Shown here: piece by piece, positions 51,764 to 61,345 of the stretch
Position numbering within the stretch: the stretch's first letter is position 1
Layout of the letters: each line of letters starts with the position of its first letter
Assembly (NCBI GenBank): GCA_043721855.1
Contig: JAYSPY010000129.1
Location: 25,452-89,451, forward strand
DNA: 64,000 nucleotides
Direction: 5' to 3'
Origin: JACMNW01 sp043721855
GTDB lineage: Bacteria > Pseudomonadota > Alphaproteobacteria > Rhodobacterales > Rhodobacteraceae
The notes under the pieces: generated by a model
The model's database searches: none
Told to the model about the DNA's origin: nothing
The model's input: only the letters and a program-made list of their open reading frames with translations
Made by a program: the position numbers and the translations under genes

Positions 51764-53068
51764 TTGAACTCGTTGGATCTGACCACGCATTGGGCCGGGG
51801 TAACATCGGTAATCTTGTTTGTGGTGGCCTATGTTGCGGTGGTGTTTGAAGACAAGCTGCAGATGCGCAAATCAAAGCCGGTGCTGCTTGCGGCGGGGTT
51901 GATTTGGGCGCTGATTGGTGTGGCCTATATGCAGGCGGGGCAATCTGACCGGGTGCATAGCCATGCAGTTGAAATTATTTCGGAATATGGCGAGTTATTC
52001 TTGTTTCTGCTGGTGGCGATTGCGTATGTGAACACGCTTGAAGAACGGCGCGCGTTTGACGTGTTGCGAGCCTGGCTGGTGCGAATGGGCCTTAGCTATC
52101 GGCAGTTGTTTCTGCTGACCGGGATATTGGCGTTTTTCCTGTCGGCAGTGCTGGACAATCTGACGACCGCGCTGGTGATGGGGACGGTGGTGCTGGTCCT
52201 GGGCAAAACCTCACCCCGGTTTGTGGCGGTGGGCTGTGTGTCGATTGTGGTGGCATCGAACGCAGGCGGCGCGTTTTCGCCGTTTGGCGATATCACCACG
52301 CTGATGGTGTGGCAGAAGGGCAAGCTGGAATTTTTCGAGTTCTTCGCGCTGTTTTTGCCGTCGCTGGTGAACTGGGTGGTGCCTGCGGCGATTATGCATT
52401 TCGCAGTGCCAAAGACCAAGCCAGAGGTGGACGGCAGACGCGAGGTGGCCAAGCCCGGAATGTGGGGCGTGGCCGTGCTGTTTGCGCTGACCATTCTGAC
52501 GGCGGTGTGTTTCAAGAATTTTCTGAACCTGCCCCCCGCGATGGGCATGATGCTTGGACTTGGTTATCTGCAAATGTGGTCATACCACCTGTCGCGGAAG
52601 GGCAATCGTCGGGGTGACGCGGATATGGTGCTTGATAGCTTCAAGGAAATTGAGCGGGTGGAATGGGACACCTTGCTGTTTTTCTTTGGCATTATCTTTG
52701 CGGTGGGTGGCCTTGGCGTGCTGGGGTATTTGACGCTTTCGTCGGAGCTGCTCTATGTCGGGCTGGGGGCGACATACGCCAATATCATCATCGGGGCGTT
52801 GTCGGCGATTGTGGATAATATTCCCCTGATGTTTGCTGTGCTGACGATGGATCCGACAATGTCTGACGGACAGTGGCTGTTGGTGACCTTGACGGCGGGC
52901 ACTGGCGGATCATTGCTATCCATAGGGTCGGCGGCGGGGGTGGCGTTGATGGGCGCGGCGCGCGGGCAGTATACGTTCATGAGCCATCTGAGGTGGAGCT
53001 GGGCCGTGGCGCTGGGCTACGCGGCATCCATTTGGGTGCATATGCTGGTGAATGCGGGGCTGTTCTGA
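51764..53068 (+). CDS. nhaD: Sodium:proton antiporter NhaD family
   Basis: 434 residues, about eleven hydrophobic segments. ITTLMVWQKGKLEFFEFFAL, GAFSPFGDITTLMVW and IVDNIPLMFAVLTMDPTMSD agree with the NhaD/ArsB-type ion transporter family. The start appears to be TTG at 51764, with GGGAGAG 5 nt upstream; no ATG is nearby. Exports Na+ in exchange for H+. Confidence 0.9.
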   Translation: MNSLDLTTHWAGVTSVILFVVAYVAVVFEDKLQMRKSKPVLLAAGLIWALIGVAYMQAGQSDRVHSHAVEIISEYGELFLFLLVAIAYVNTLEERRAFDVLRAWLVRMGLSYRQLFLLTGILAFFLSAVLDNLTTALVMGTVVLVLGKTSPRFVAVGCVSIVVASNAGGAFSPFGDITTLMVWQKGKLEFFEFFALFLPSLVNWVVPAAIMHFAVPKTKPEVDGRREVAKPGMWGVAVLFALTILTAVCFKNFLNLPPAMGMMLGLGYLQMWSYHLSRKGNRRGDADMVLDSFKEIERVEWDTLLFFFGIIFAVGGLGVLGYLTLSSELLYVGLGATYANIIIGALSAIVDNIPLMFAVLTMDPTMSDGQWLLVTLTAGTGGSLLSIGSAAGVALMGAARGQYTFMSHLRWSWAVALGYAASIWVHMLVNAGLF

Positions 53069-53147
53069 CAGGCCGCTCATCAGCCCTTACGGGCAGTCTT
53101 CGCTGAAGGTAGCGCAGAAAGCCATCAGGCTTGACAAGCGGTTTGTG

Positions 53148-54374
53148 TCAGGCGTGCCGCAGGGCGGCATTCTGGTCGATCAGGTAGCGCTGCGACAGCG
53201 GGATTGCGGCCGCCCCCAGTGCGCGCGCCTGTGCGCCGACGGTGCCTTCGCGGATATCGGGCGGCTCGATCCCGGCCAGATCAAGGCGGTGGAAGGCAAT
53301 TTTGGTGCGGTGGGTGATTTCGGCGCGCACGGACGGGGGCATCCAGCCGTCGAGAATGACCGCCTCCAGTTCCATCAAGGTGGACGCACTTAGGGTGGCA
53401 CTGGCAAGGCCTTCGGCGGCGGTGTCGATCCATGCAGAAAGAACGGCGTCACTGATGCACCATTCATCGGGGTTTTCCCAAAGATGGGCGGAGGATTCGC
53501 CCGCTGCATCCATCGCGGCGGCGAGGGTGAAAATCGAGGCCACATCAAGCAGGCGGCGCATGCGGCCATCGGGGCCGGGCACCGGAATGGGGCCGACACC
53601 GGCGGCGTTTCCGGTGCGACCGGTGAACAGCTGCCCGTTCAGGACCAATCCACCGCCGATGAAATAGCCAAAGTAGAAATACAGAAAATCCTTGGGGCGG
53701 TCGCCCGTGCCGAACACCAACTCTGCGCCACAGGCGGCGGTGGCATCGTTTTGCACATAGACTGGCATTGCAGTCAGTGTGGCCAGTTCGGCCTGAATAT
53801 CGCGGGTGCGCCATGCGTCCATTTCGGCCTGCGGTGCACCGATGGTTTGCACCCAATTCCACAATTGGAACGGCATGGCGACCCCCATGCCCGAGATGCG
53901 TGCCTGCTGCGGTTTTGGCAAGGTGGCTGTGATTGCTGGCATTGCCTCCTGAACAAAGGCGATGACAGCGCTTGGGGTTGGATAGCGGTAAATTTGGCGG
54001 CGGGTGGCGCGAACATGGCCCTGAAAATCTATCAGGGTCAGGTCTGCCGATCTGCGCCCGATTTTAAGGCCAAAGAAAAACGCGCCATCCGGGTTTAGCG
54101 ACATCGGCACGGACGGTTGGCCTATGCGACCGCGCACGGGTTCACCGCGTGCAAGCAAACCTTCGGCTTCCAGACTGCGCATGATCACCGAAACGGTCTG
54201 CGCCGACAGGCCGGTGATGCGGGCAATATCGGTTTTTGCCAGCGCGCCCTGCTTGCGCACAAGCGACAAAACCAGGCGTTCGTTTTGTTCGCGCATTCCG
54301 GTTTGGTTGGTGCCACGCAGTCCCGGATCATCGGGTGTCGTGCGATCGGCCAGGGGGTCAATCGCAAGTTTCAT
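53148..54374 (-). CDS. ROK family transcriptional regulator (FrcR-like)
   Basis: 408 residues. N-terminal winged helix (GALAKTDIARITGLSAQTVS, VIMRSLEAEGLLARGEPVRG) and a C-terminal ROK fold (YVQNDATAACGAELVFGTGD). The ROK zinc motif CxCGxxGC is absent: the equivalent region reads NAAGVGPIPVPGPDGRMRRL. Catalytic kinase residues are also missing, so it is a sugar-responsive regulator only. Coupled by ATGA to the upstream rbsD/fucU gene and opposite the ABC operon it probably controls. Confidence 0.9.
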   Translation of the reverse strand: MKLAIDPLADRTTPDDPGLRGTNQTGMREQNERLVLSLVRKQGALAKTDIARITGLSAQTVSVIMRSLEAEGLLARGEPVRGRIGQPSVPMSLNPDGAFFFGLKIGRRSADLTLIDFQGHVRATRRQIYRYPTPSAVIAFVQEAMPAITATLPKPQQARISGMGVAMPFQLWNWVQTIGAPQAEMDAWRTRDIQAELATLTAMPVYVQNDATAACGAELVFGTGDRPKDFLYFYFGYFIGGGLVLNGQLFTGRTGNAAGVGPIPVPGPDGRMRRLLDVASIFTLAAAMDAAGESSAHLWENPDEWCISDAVLSAWIDTAAEGLASATLSASTLMELEAVILDGWMPPSVRAEITHRTKIAFHRLDLAGIEPPDIREGTVGAQARALGAAAIPLSQRYLIDQNAALRHA

Positions 54375-54814
54375 AGCGCCTGCATAGCCGCGCCGATAAC
54401 CCCTTTGCGCAAAATCACATTGGCGAAAAGCGCGGTTTCAGAGGTGGCAACGATGGTATGGGCGGCACGGATGCGCGGATAAAGATCAGACCCTGACAAA
54501 GGCTGCACCGTGTAATTGGGCGCATGGCCGTGGCAGGCCGCATCAATTTGGCGATGAATATCAGCGCTTTGCGCCGGATCATTGTTCAGTGCTGCGCGAA
54601 AGATTGCGTGCGGCGTGGCCCTATCCAGCGGCAGCACCTGCAAAATCGCCTCCAGCAACGCGATGATACCGTGGCCATCGGCGCGGACCAGTCGGCGGGC
54701 ATCATTCTGTGCCGGATAATTGCCATCAACCAGCGCAATTTCGTCGCCGTGCCCCATGGCGCGCAGCGTGTAAAGCAGGTCTGGCCCAAGGATGGCTGGC
54801 AATCCGATCAGCAT
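54371..54814 (-). CDS. RbsD/FucU family sugar mutarotase
   Basis: 147 residues. GLPAILGPDLLYTLRAMGHG and DEIALVDGNYPAQ contain the His/Asp residues of FucU/RbsD. The C-terminal YPRIRAAHTIVATSETALFA is also conserved. It would interconvert the anomers or ring forms of the imported sugar. It heads a two-gene unit with the ROK regulator. Confidence 0.92.
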   Translation of the reverse strand: MLIGLPAILGPDLLYTLRAMGHGDEIALVDGNYPAQNDARRLVRADGHGIIALLEAILQVLPLDRATPHAIFRAALNNDPAQSADIHRQIDAACHGHAPNYTVQPLSGSDLYPRIRAAHTIVATSETALFANVILRKGVIGAAMQAL

Positions 54815-54901
54815 GGTTGTCTTTCATGAATTGGCCACCCAAACGTGTGTTAAGCGGCCTAAGATACCGTGACACTGCGTTGCTTGATGCGACCTGTCAA
54901 T

Positions 54902-54932
54902 AATAAATCACTCTGATTTATTTAACTTGACG
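54902..54932. promoter_or_regulatory. Operator palindrome and -35 in front of the sugar ABC operon
   Basis: AATAAATCA (54902-54910), CTC, TGATTTATT (54914-54922): perfect 9-bp inverted repeat, AT-rich as ROK/NagC-type operators are. TTGACG (54927-54932) follows as a likely -35; no clear -10 is seen. The site lies between the divergent regulator and transport units and may control both. Confidence 0.6.
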
Positions 54933-55038
54933 CAAGGCAGGGAATCGGTGTTTCTGTGTTTATCGTGAAGCATTTCGACGCTTTGCGTAAAGATTTCGAA
55001 CGGGGCAAATGGCCCTTGATCCTTGGGAGGACTTCCGA

Positions 55039-56049
55039 ATGAACCTTAAAGCAGCCCTAATGGGCGCTGCCGCTGTAGCACTGTTTGCCGGTGCCGCATC
55101 TGCCGCTGATCTGGCGTGCCTGATCACCAAAAACAATACCAATCCCTTTTTTGTAAAGATGAAAGAGGGCGCTGAAGCGGCTGCAACGGCTGCTGGCATG
55201 GATTTCCAAGCCTATGCAGGCGAAAAAGATGGCGATGCTGCGCCGCAGATCACCGCGATTGAAAACTGTGTCGCCGCGGGTGCCAAGGGTATCTTGATCA
55301 CACCATCGAACGACTCGGTCGGCCCAGCCCTGAAAGATGCCCGCGCTGCTGGCATTCTGGTGATCGCGCTTGATACCCCGCTTGCAGATGCAGACGCACA
55401 GGACATGACCTTTGCGACCGACAACTTCGAGGCGGGTTTGCTGATCGGTAAGTGGGCTGCGGCGACGCTTGGCGCAGAAGGCGTGAAAACCGCCAAGATC
55501 GGCATGTTGGACATCAACAAAGACAACATCTCGGTTGACGTTGCGCGTGACACGGGTTTCCTCGTGGGATTCGGCATCGAAGTGCCTGATCTGAAGGTCA
55601 TGGGTTCGGAAACTGATCCCCGCGTGATCGGTCACGAATCGTCGGGCGCCAACCCGGAAGGCGGCGTGACATCGGTTGAAAACCTGCTGGCCAAAGACCC
55701 GGATATGAACGTGGTCTACACGATCAACGAACCTGCTGCTGAAGGCGCGTTCCAGGCGCTGACCAAGGCCGGCAAAACCGGTGTTCTGGTGGTGTCGGTT
55801 GACGGTGGCTGCCCCGGCGTTGCAGCTGTCAAGGCGGGCGTGATTGGTGCCACTTCGCAGCAGTATCCGCTGAAGATGGCTGCTTTGGGCATCGACGCCA
55901 TTGCAGCTTTTGCCAAGGACGGCACTAAGCCCGCAGCAACCGAAGGCCTGACGTTCTTTAACACAGGGGTGAACCTTGTGACCGACAAGCCAGCCGAAGG
56001 TGTGCCGTCGATCGACACCACCAAAGGCACCGAACTTTGCTGGGGCTGA
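55039..56049 (+). CDS. frcB: Sugar ABC transporter periplasmic binding protein (FrcB-like)
   Basis: 336 residues. Signal peptide MNLKAALMGAAAVALFAGAA with a typical ASA cleavage, then the periplasmic-binding-protein-1 fold: CLITKNNTNPFFVKMKEG, GAKGILITPSNDSVGPAL and DTPLADADAQDMTFATDNFE. High similarity in layout to fructose-binding FrcB of rhizobia. GGGAGG lies 8 nt before the ATG. A hairpin follows before the permease. Confidence 0.88.
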   Translation: MNLKAALMGAAAVALFAGAASAADLACLITKNNTNPFFVKMKEGAEAAATAAGMDFQAYAGEKDGDAAPQITAIENCVAAGAKGILITPSNDSVGPALKDARAAGILVIALDTPLADADAQDMTFATDNFEAGLLIGKWAAATLGAEGVKTAKIGMLDINKDNISVDVARDTGFLVGFGIEVPDLKVMGSETDPRVIGHESSGANPEGGVTSVENLLAKDPDMNVVYTINEPAAEGAFQALTKAGKTGVLVVSVDGGCPGVAAVKAGVIGATSQQYPLKMAALGIDAIAAFAKDGTKPAATEGLTFFNTGVNLVTDKPAEGVPSIDTTKGTELCWG

Positions 56050-56077
56050 TCTGACCTGATAATCTGTTGATTACGCG

Positions 56078-56101
56078 AAGGGCGACGTTACAGTCGCCCT
56101 T
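56078..56101 (+). terminator. Intergenic hairpin between frcB and frcC
   Basis: AAGGGCGAC (56078-56086), loop GTTACA, GTCGCCCTT (56093-56101), with no long T-run. Such stems between binding-protein and permease genes usually attenuate or stabilise mRNA, giving more binding protein. Confidence 0.7.
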
Positions 56102-56158
56102 TGTATATCCGGCGCCCGTGGCGCTGTTGATCAATGCTATTGGGGGGCGGTTGACGCG

Positions 56159-57238
56159 ATGAGCGACCAAGGGGCACCAACAAAAACCATTTCTGATTTT
56201 GAAGCCAAGCTGGCGCAGGCGGATAAATCTGTCGCCAGCTTTGCCGAAGATGACAGGTCGTTAAAGCATCTGGCACGATCTTTCTTGCGGTCTTATCCGA
56301 CCAGCATTCCGGCATTGGTGCTGATCCTCAGCATCATCGCCTTTGGCATTGCCGCTCCGCGGTTTCTGGGGGCGGGTGCGCTATCGACAGTTTTGCAGCA
56401 AGTTACCGTGACCGGGCTTGTGGCAATCGCGCAGACACTGGTGATCTTGACGGCGGGGATTGACCTGTCAGTGGGCGCTATTCTTGTGGTGTCATCGCTT
56501 GTAATGGGCAATCTGGCAGTCAATCTTGGGGTGCCCATGCCGATTGCCATTGGCGTGGGCATGTTGACCGGCACGGCGATGGGATGGCTGAACGGGGTGT
56601 TGGTGGCCTTTGTAAAGCTGCCGCCTTTTATTGTAACGCTCGGTACATTATCGGTCTTTACGGCGTTGAAGCTTTGGTATTCCGGATCTGAATCCATTCG
56701 CAATGTGGATATTGCTGAAAAAGCCCCCGGCCTGTTGTGGTTCGGCGAGGCGATACGGTTTGGCGCGTTCAAACTGACTTATGGCAGCATATCCCTGATC
56801 GTTTTGGCGGCGATCGTCTGGTATATCTTGGCGCAGACCGCGTGGGGCCGCCATGTGCATGCGATTGGCGACGATCCTGATGCAGCAATGCTGTCTGGAA
56901 TTCGCACAAATCGCACGTTGGTATCCGTTTATGCCGGTGCCGGGTTGATTTGTGGCTTTGCCGCCTGGGTGGCGATTGGGCGGGTTGGATCCGTATCACC
57001 GGTGTCATTTGATACGGTGAACCTCGCATCCATTACCGCTGTGGTGATTGGTGGCACCTCTTTGTTCGGCGGGCGCGGGTCTATTGTAGGCTCGGTTCTG
57101 GGGGCGATGATCGTGGGGGTGTTCACCACCGGATTGTCTTTGGCAGGTGTGGATGACTACTGGCAAATGTTTGCGGCGGGCAGCCTTGTGATCATCGCGG
57201 TTGCTTTGGATCAATGGCTGCGGAGAGCAACACAATGA
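56159..57238 (+). CDS. frcC: Sugar ABC transporter permease (FrcC-like)
   Basis: 359 residues. A soluble N-terminal ~50 residues, then about nine hydrophobic segments of the BPD_transp_2 family: VTGLVAIAQTLVILTAGIDL and SVGAILVVSSLVMGNLAVNL form the conserved loop region, with GTSLFGGRGSIVGSVLGAMI near the end. Overlaps the ATPase gene as ATGA. Confidence 0.92.
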   Translation: MSDQGAPTKTISDFEAKLAQADKSVASFAEDDRSLKHLARSFLRSYPTSIPALVLILSIIAFGIAAPRFLGAGALSTVLQQVTVTGLVAIAQTLVILTAGIDLSVGAILVVSSLVMGNLAVNLGVPMPIAIGVGMLTGTAMGWLNGVLVAFVKLPPFIVTLGTLSVFTALKLWYSGSESIRNVDIAEKAPGLLWFGEAIRFGAFKLTYGSISLIVLAAIVWYILAQTAWGRHVHAIGDDPDAAMLSGIRTNRTLVSVYAGAGLICGFAAWVAIGRVGSVSPVSFDTVNLASITAVVIGGTSLFGGRGSIVGSVLGAMIVGVFTTGLSLAGVDDYWQMFAAGSLVIIAVALDQWLRRATQ

Positions 57239-58020
57239 CCGATGTAAAACCTATTCTGACCTGCCGTGGCCTGATGAAGCGGTATGGCACCGTTGTCGCG
57301 ATGAACGGCGCGGATTTCGATCTGTATCCGGGTGAGATTACCGCCGTGATCGGCGATAACGGTGCGGGCAAATCGACCCTGATCAAGGCGATAGCCGGGG
57401 CGGTGACACCAGATCACGGTGAGATCGCGCTGGAAGGCGAGGTGGTGCATTTCAAATCGCCGCAAGATGCGCGCAAGCTGGGCATCGAGACGGTCTATCA
57501 GAACCTTGCTTTGTCACCTGCGTTGTCGATCGCCGATAACATGTTTTTGGGGCGCGAGTGGCGCGCGCCGGGGATTATGGGGTCGATATTCCGCAAGATG
57601 GACCGGGCGGGCATGGAAAAGTTCGCGCGTGACAAGTTAAGCGAACTGGGCTTGATGACGATTCAGAATATCAATGTGGCGGTGGAATCCCTGTCGGGGG
57701 GCCAAAGGCAAGGTGTGGCCGTGGCGCGGGCGGCGGCATTTGGGTCCAAGGTGGTGATCCTGGATGAACCGACGGCGGCACTGGGTGTGAAGGAAAGTCG
57801 GCGGGTGTTGGAATTGATCCGCGATGTGCGCGCACGCGGCATTCCGATCATCCTGATCAGCCATAACATGCCACATGTGTTCGAAGTGGCGGACCGCATT
57901 CACATTCACCGTCTTGGGCGGCGGTTGTGTGTGATTGACCCGAAAGAGCATTCGATGTCGGATGCGGTGGCCTATATGACGGGGGCAAAGCTGCCTGAAG
58001 GCGTAACAGAGGCCGCATGA
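57235..58020 (+). CDS. frcA: Sugar ABC transporter ATP-binding protein (FrcA-like)
   Basis: 261 residues, a single ABC domain rather than the tandem fused form of RbsA. Walker A GDNGAGKSTLIKAIAG, signature LSGGQRQGVAVARA, Walker B VVILDEPTAALG and H-loop SHNMPHVFE. Overlaps both neighbours by 4 bp. Confidence 0.94.
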   Translation: MTDVKPILTCRGLMKRYGTVVAMNGADFDLYPGEITAVIGDNGAGKSTLIKAIAGAVTPDHGEIALEGEVVHFKSPQDARKLGIETVYQNLALSPALSIADNMFLGREWRAPGIMGSIFRKMDRAGMEKFARDKLSELGLMTIQNINVAVESLSGGQRQGVAVARAAAFGSKVVILDEPTAALGVKESRRVLELIRDVRARGIPIILISHNMPHVFEVADRIHIHRLGRRLCVIDPKEHSMSDAVAYMTGAKLPEGVTEAA

Positions 58021-58622
58021 CACCGGGCGATCTGGCGCACGAAATCACCACGCGCGCGGCGGCGGCGGACCGGTTTATTGTGGCGGTGGTTGGCCCGCCC
58101 GGGGCGGGGAAATCCACCCTGGCGGGCCAGATCGTAACCGCCATCGGCAAGGGCGCGCGTGTGGTGCCGATGGACGGGTTCCATTATGACAATGCGGTGC
58201 TGGACAAGCTGGGTCTGCGCGCCAGAAAAGGGGCGCCGGAAACCTTTGATGCGCTGGGATTTGTTCACTTGTTGCGGCGGCTGCGCGGTGGTGGGGATGC
58301 GGCAATCCCGGTGTTTGACCGCGACGCCGACCTTGCACGCGCAGGGGCCGATCTGGTGACGGGGGTGGATAAATACCTGATTGTTGAGGGTAATTATCTG
58401 CTGCTGAACGAGGCCCCGTGGCACGATCTGGCCCCGTTGTTTGACCTGACGGTGTTTATTGATGTGCCAGAGGCGGAACTCGACCGTCGCCTCGTGGCGC
58501 GTTGGGATCATCATGGTAAATCGCCGGCAGAGGCACGGCATTGGATCGACAGCAATGACATGCCGAATATTCGCAGGGTGACGGCAGGGTCGCGCCGGGC
58601 CGATATTGTGATTGGCGACTAG
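58017..58622 (+). CDS. frcK: P-loop kinase of the sugar operon (FrcK-like)
   Basis: 201 residues, uridine-kinase/pantothenate-kinase-like fold. Walker A VVGPPGAGKSTLAGQI, then VPMDGFHYDNAVL and KYLIVEGNYLLLNEAPWHDL. The frcBCAK operon of Sinorhizobium has the same order with a kinase at the end. The substrate kinase role is inferred from this arrangement. Converges on the EamA gene with a 4-bp stop overlap. Confidence 0.85.
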   Translation: MTPGDLAHEITTRAAAADRFIVAVVGPPGAGKSTLAGQIVTAIGKGARVVPMDGFHYDNAVLDKLGLRARKGAPETFDALGFVHLLRRLRGGGDAAIPVFDRDADLARAGADLVTGVDKYLIVEGNYLLLNEAPWHDLAPLFDLTVFIDVPEAELDRRLVARWDHHGKSPAEARHWIDSNDMPNIRRVTAGSRRADIVIGD

Positions 58623-59536
58623 GGCGTCATGGCTTTGCGCTGTTTTGCGCGCTCCAACCCCAGTTGGCGCTCGCGCCAGATGATCAGGCAGCCTGCGGTC
58701 ACCACGACAGCCGCCCCGATCAGCATGGTTTTGGTGGGCACTTCGGCAAAGACGAAATAGCCGATGGCCAGCGCGAAGATCATCGAAGCATAATCAAAGG
58801 GGGCCACCAGCGACGCATCCGCCTCGCGGTAGCTGGAGGTCAGGAAAATCTGGCCCACACCCCCCAAAAGGCCCGCACCGACCAGCAGAGCGGCTTGTTT
58901 TGCGGTGGGGATGACCCAGCCGAAGGGCAGGGTTGCCAGTGACAGAATGGTCGCGGTGAGCGAGAAGTAGAACACGATGGCGGGGGTTTTCTCGGTCATC
59001 ACCAGTTTACGGACGAAAACTTGGGCAAGGGCAGCAAATACCGCCCCGCCGAGGACCAGGATCGCGCCGAAGGCTTCGGCCTGACCGATATGATCGCCTG
59101 AGGTGAGGGAAAGCCGGGGCCAGACCACGATCAGCACGCCGACAAGGCCAAGTGCTACGGCAGAGATACGAAACGCGCGCACCTGTTCGCCCAGAAACAT
59201 GGCGGCGAAAATCACGGTCAGCAGCGGGGCGGTGTAGCCGATGGCAGTAACCTCGGGCAGGGGCAGATAGCCCAAACCTGCAAAGCCAAGGCCCATGGCG
59301 ATGGTGCCAACAAGGCCGCGCCAGACATGGCCCAAAGGGTTGGTCGCGCGAAAACCGGTTGCCAGTTCACGGCGATAGGCCAGCCAAAGCACGATCACCG
59401 GCATGGCGAAAAAAGACCTGAAAAACACGGCCTCGCCCGAAGGCACGGCAGGGGCGGTGGCTTTGATCAGTGACGCCATGGTGATGAACACGATGACCGA
59501 CACAACTTTGTAGGCGATACCGCGCAGGGGGCGCAT
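58619..59536 (-). CDS. EamA/DMT family transporter
   Basis: 305 residues, ten hydrophobic segments in two EamA repeats (VVSVIVFITMASLIKATAPA; GYLPLPEVTAIGYTAPLLTV; GQIFLTSSYREADASLVAPF). Metabolite exporter or importer of unknown substrate. Divergent from ade. Confidence 0.9.
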   Translation of the reverse strand: MRPLRGIAYKVVSVIVFITMASLIKATAPAVPSGEAVFFRSFFAMPVIVLWLAYRRELATGFRATNPLGHVWRGLVGTIAMGLGFAGLGYLPLPEVTAIGYTAPLLTVIFAAMFLGEQVRAFRISAVALGLVGVLIVVWPRLSLTSGDHIGQAEAFGAILVLGGAVFAALAQVFVRKLVMTEKTPAIVFYFSLTATILSLATLPFGWVIPTAKQAALLVGAGLLGGVGQIFLTSSYREADASLVAPFDYASMIFALAIGYFVFAEVPTKTMLIGAAVVVTAGCLIIWRERQLGLERAKQRKAMTP

Positions 59537-59622
59537 GAAAACCTCTGGTATTTTTGTAGGGTTAGGTCAATCACTCTGAGCCAGGCGGCGCAAGCGCGAA
59601 GCGGTATCTATGGGAGATTGCG

Positions 59623-61323
59623 ATGATCAAATCCGCCATTGGCACATTGATTGATCAGGGGCGCGGGCTGGTGCCTGCGGATTTGGTTTTGCGTGGCGGG
59701 GTGGTGTTTGATCTGATCACCGGCGATCTGGTGCCGGGTGACGTCGCAATTTGCGGCGAAACGATTGTGGGGGTGTTTGATCGCTACGACGGGGTGCGCG
59801 TAATCGATGTGTCGGGGCAGATTTTGGTGCCGGGATTTATCGACACGCATCTGCATATCGAGTCCAGTTTGGTGACGCCGCATGAATTTGACCGCTGCGT
59901 AACCCCGCGCGGGGTGACGACCGCGATTTGCGACCCGCATGAAATTGCCAATGTCTGTGGGCTGACAGGGATTCAGTATTTTCTGGACTGCGCCGCCCAA
60001 ACGGTGATGGATATTCGGGTGCAGCTGTCGTCCTGCGTGCCGTCGACGCATATGGAAACCACCGGCGCGCGGCTGGAAGCGGGCGATCTGGTGGCGTTGA
60101 TGGACCATCCGGGTGTGATCGGGTTGGCAGAATTCATGAACTATCCCGGTGTGTTGGCCAAGGATGTGGGGTGTTTGGCCAAGCTGGAGGCATTTCGGGG
60201 ACGGCATATTGACGGCCATGCGCCGCTGTTGCGGGGGCGCGATCTGAACGGCTATATTGCGGCGGGCATCGGCACCGAACATGAGGCGACGAGTTACGAC
60301 GAAGGCTTGGAAAAACTGCGCAAGGGTCTGCGGGTGTTGATCCGGGAAGGATCCGTTTCCAAGGATTTGCACGCGCTGGTGGGGCTGCTGACGGAACGCC
60401 ATGCGCCCTATCTGGCGTTTTGCACCGATGATCGAAACCCGCTGGATATCGCCGAACACGGCCACCTGGATTACATGATCCGCACCGCGATTGCGCTGGG
60501 GGCACCGCCTTTGGCGGTGTACCGGGCGGCCAGCCTGTCGGCGGCCGAAGCGTTTGGGTTGAAAGACCGCGGGCTGATAGCACCCGGCAAGCGGGCTGAC
60601 ATTGTGGTGATTGATACGCTTGAAGGCTGCCATGCATCGCGCGTTTTCGTGCGCGGGGTGGAGGCTGTGGATGCGGCTTTTGCAGCGCGTGGGGTGACAG
60701 CGCCAGTGGCGCGGCATTCGGTAAAAGCACGGGTGGTGGAGCCTCGGAATTTTCGCACCGGCGGCAACCGGGTGGAGACGTCGGTGATCGGGATTATTCC
60801 AGGCAAGATCATTACCGAACATTTGACCTATGATGTGGCACCCGTAGACGGTGACAAGCGCCCGGATATTGCCCGCGATTTGGTGAAAATCGCCGTGGTG
60901 GAACGCCACGGAGTAAATGGCAATATAGCAACGGGGTTCGTCAAAGGCTTTGGGTTGCAGCGTGGGGCCGTCGCATCGACCGTGTGCCATGATCACCACA
61001 ACATCGCAGTGGTGGGGACGGATTACGCCGATATGGCGCTTGCGGCGAACAGGCTGGGCCAGATCGAGGGCGGGTTTGTAGTGGTAGAAGGCGGGCGTGT
61101 GCTTGCTGAGTTGGCGCTACCCGTGGCGGGGTTGATGAGCCTTGAGCCATTCGAAGTGGTGCGCGATGCGCTGGTTGGGCTTCGCGCGGCGGCACGGACG
61201 CTGGGTGTGACGCTGGAGGAGCCGTTCTTGCAACTGGCGTTTTTATGCCTGCCGGTCATTCCGCATTTGAAGATCACTGATCACGGGATGGTGGATGTGG
61301 ATCGGTTTGAAGTGATGCCCTGA
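59623..61323 (+). CDS. ade: Adenine deaminase
   Basis: 566 residues. Converts adenine to hypoxanthine. PGFIDTHLHIESSLVTPHEF carries the first metal-site His residues; VTTAICDPHEIANVCGLTG, GHAPLLRGRDLNGYIAAGIG and FCTDDRNPLDIAEHGHLDY are also conserved. GGGAGATT precedes the ATG. Confidence 0.95.
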   Translation: MIKSAIGTLIDQGRGLVPADLVLRGGVVFDLITGDLVPGDVAICGETIVGVFDRYDGVRVIDVSGQILVPGFIDTHLHIESSLVTPHEFDRCVTPRGVTTAICDPHEIANVCGLTGIQYFLDCAAQTVMDIRVQLSSCVPSTHMETTGARLEAGDLVALMDHPGVIGLAEFMNYPGVLAKDVGCLAKLEAFRGRHIDGHAPLLRGRDLNGYIAAGIGTEHEATSYDEGLEKLRKGLRVLIREGSVSKDLHALVGLLTERHAPYLAFCTDDRNPLDIAEHGHLDYMIRTAIALGAPPLAVYRAASLSAAEAFGLKDRGLIAPGKRADIVVIDTLEGCHASRVFVRGVEAVDAAFAARGVTAPVARHSVKARVVEPRNFRTGGNRVETSVIGIIPGKIITEHLTYDVAPVDGDKRPDIARDLVKIAVVERHGVNGNIATGFVKGFGLQRGAVASTVCHDHHNIAVVGTDYADMALAANRLGQIEGGFVVVEGGRVLAELALPVAGLMSLEPFEVVRDALVGLRAAARTLGVTLEEPFLQLAFLCLPVIPHLKITDHGMVDVDRFEVMP

Positions 61324-61345
61324 GGGGAGTGCTGGCGGAACGATA

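Noticed and set aside
54902..54922. Terminator in front of the sugar ABC operon
   Set aside because: The stem is AT-rich and short, lies upstream of both divergent units and has operator-like symmetry, so a regulatory site fits better.
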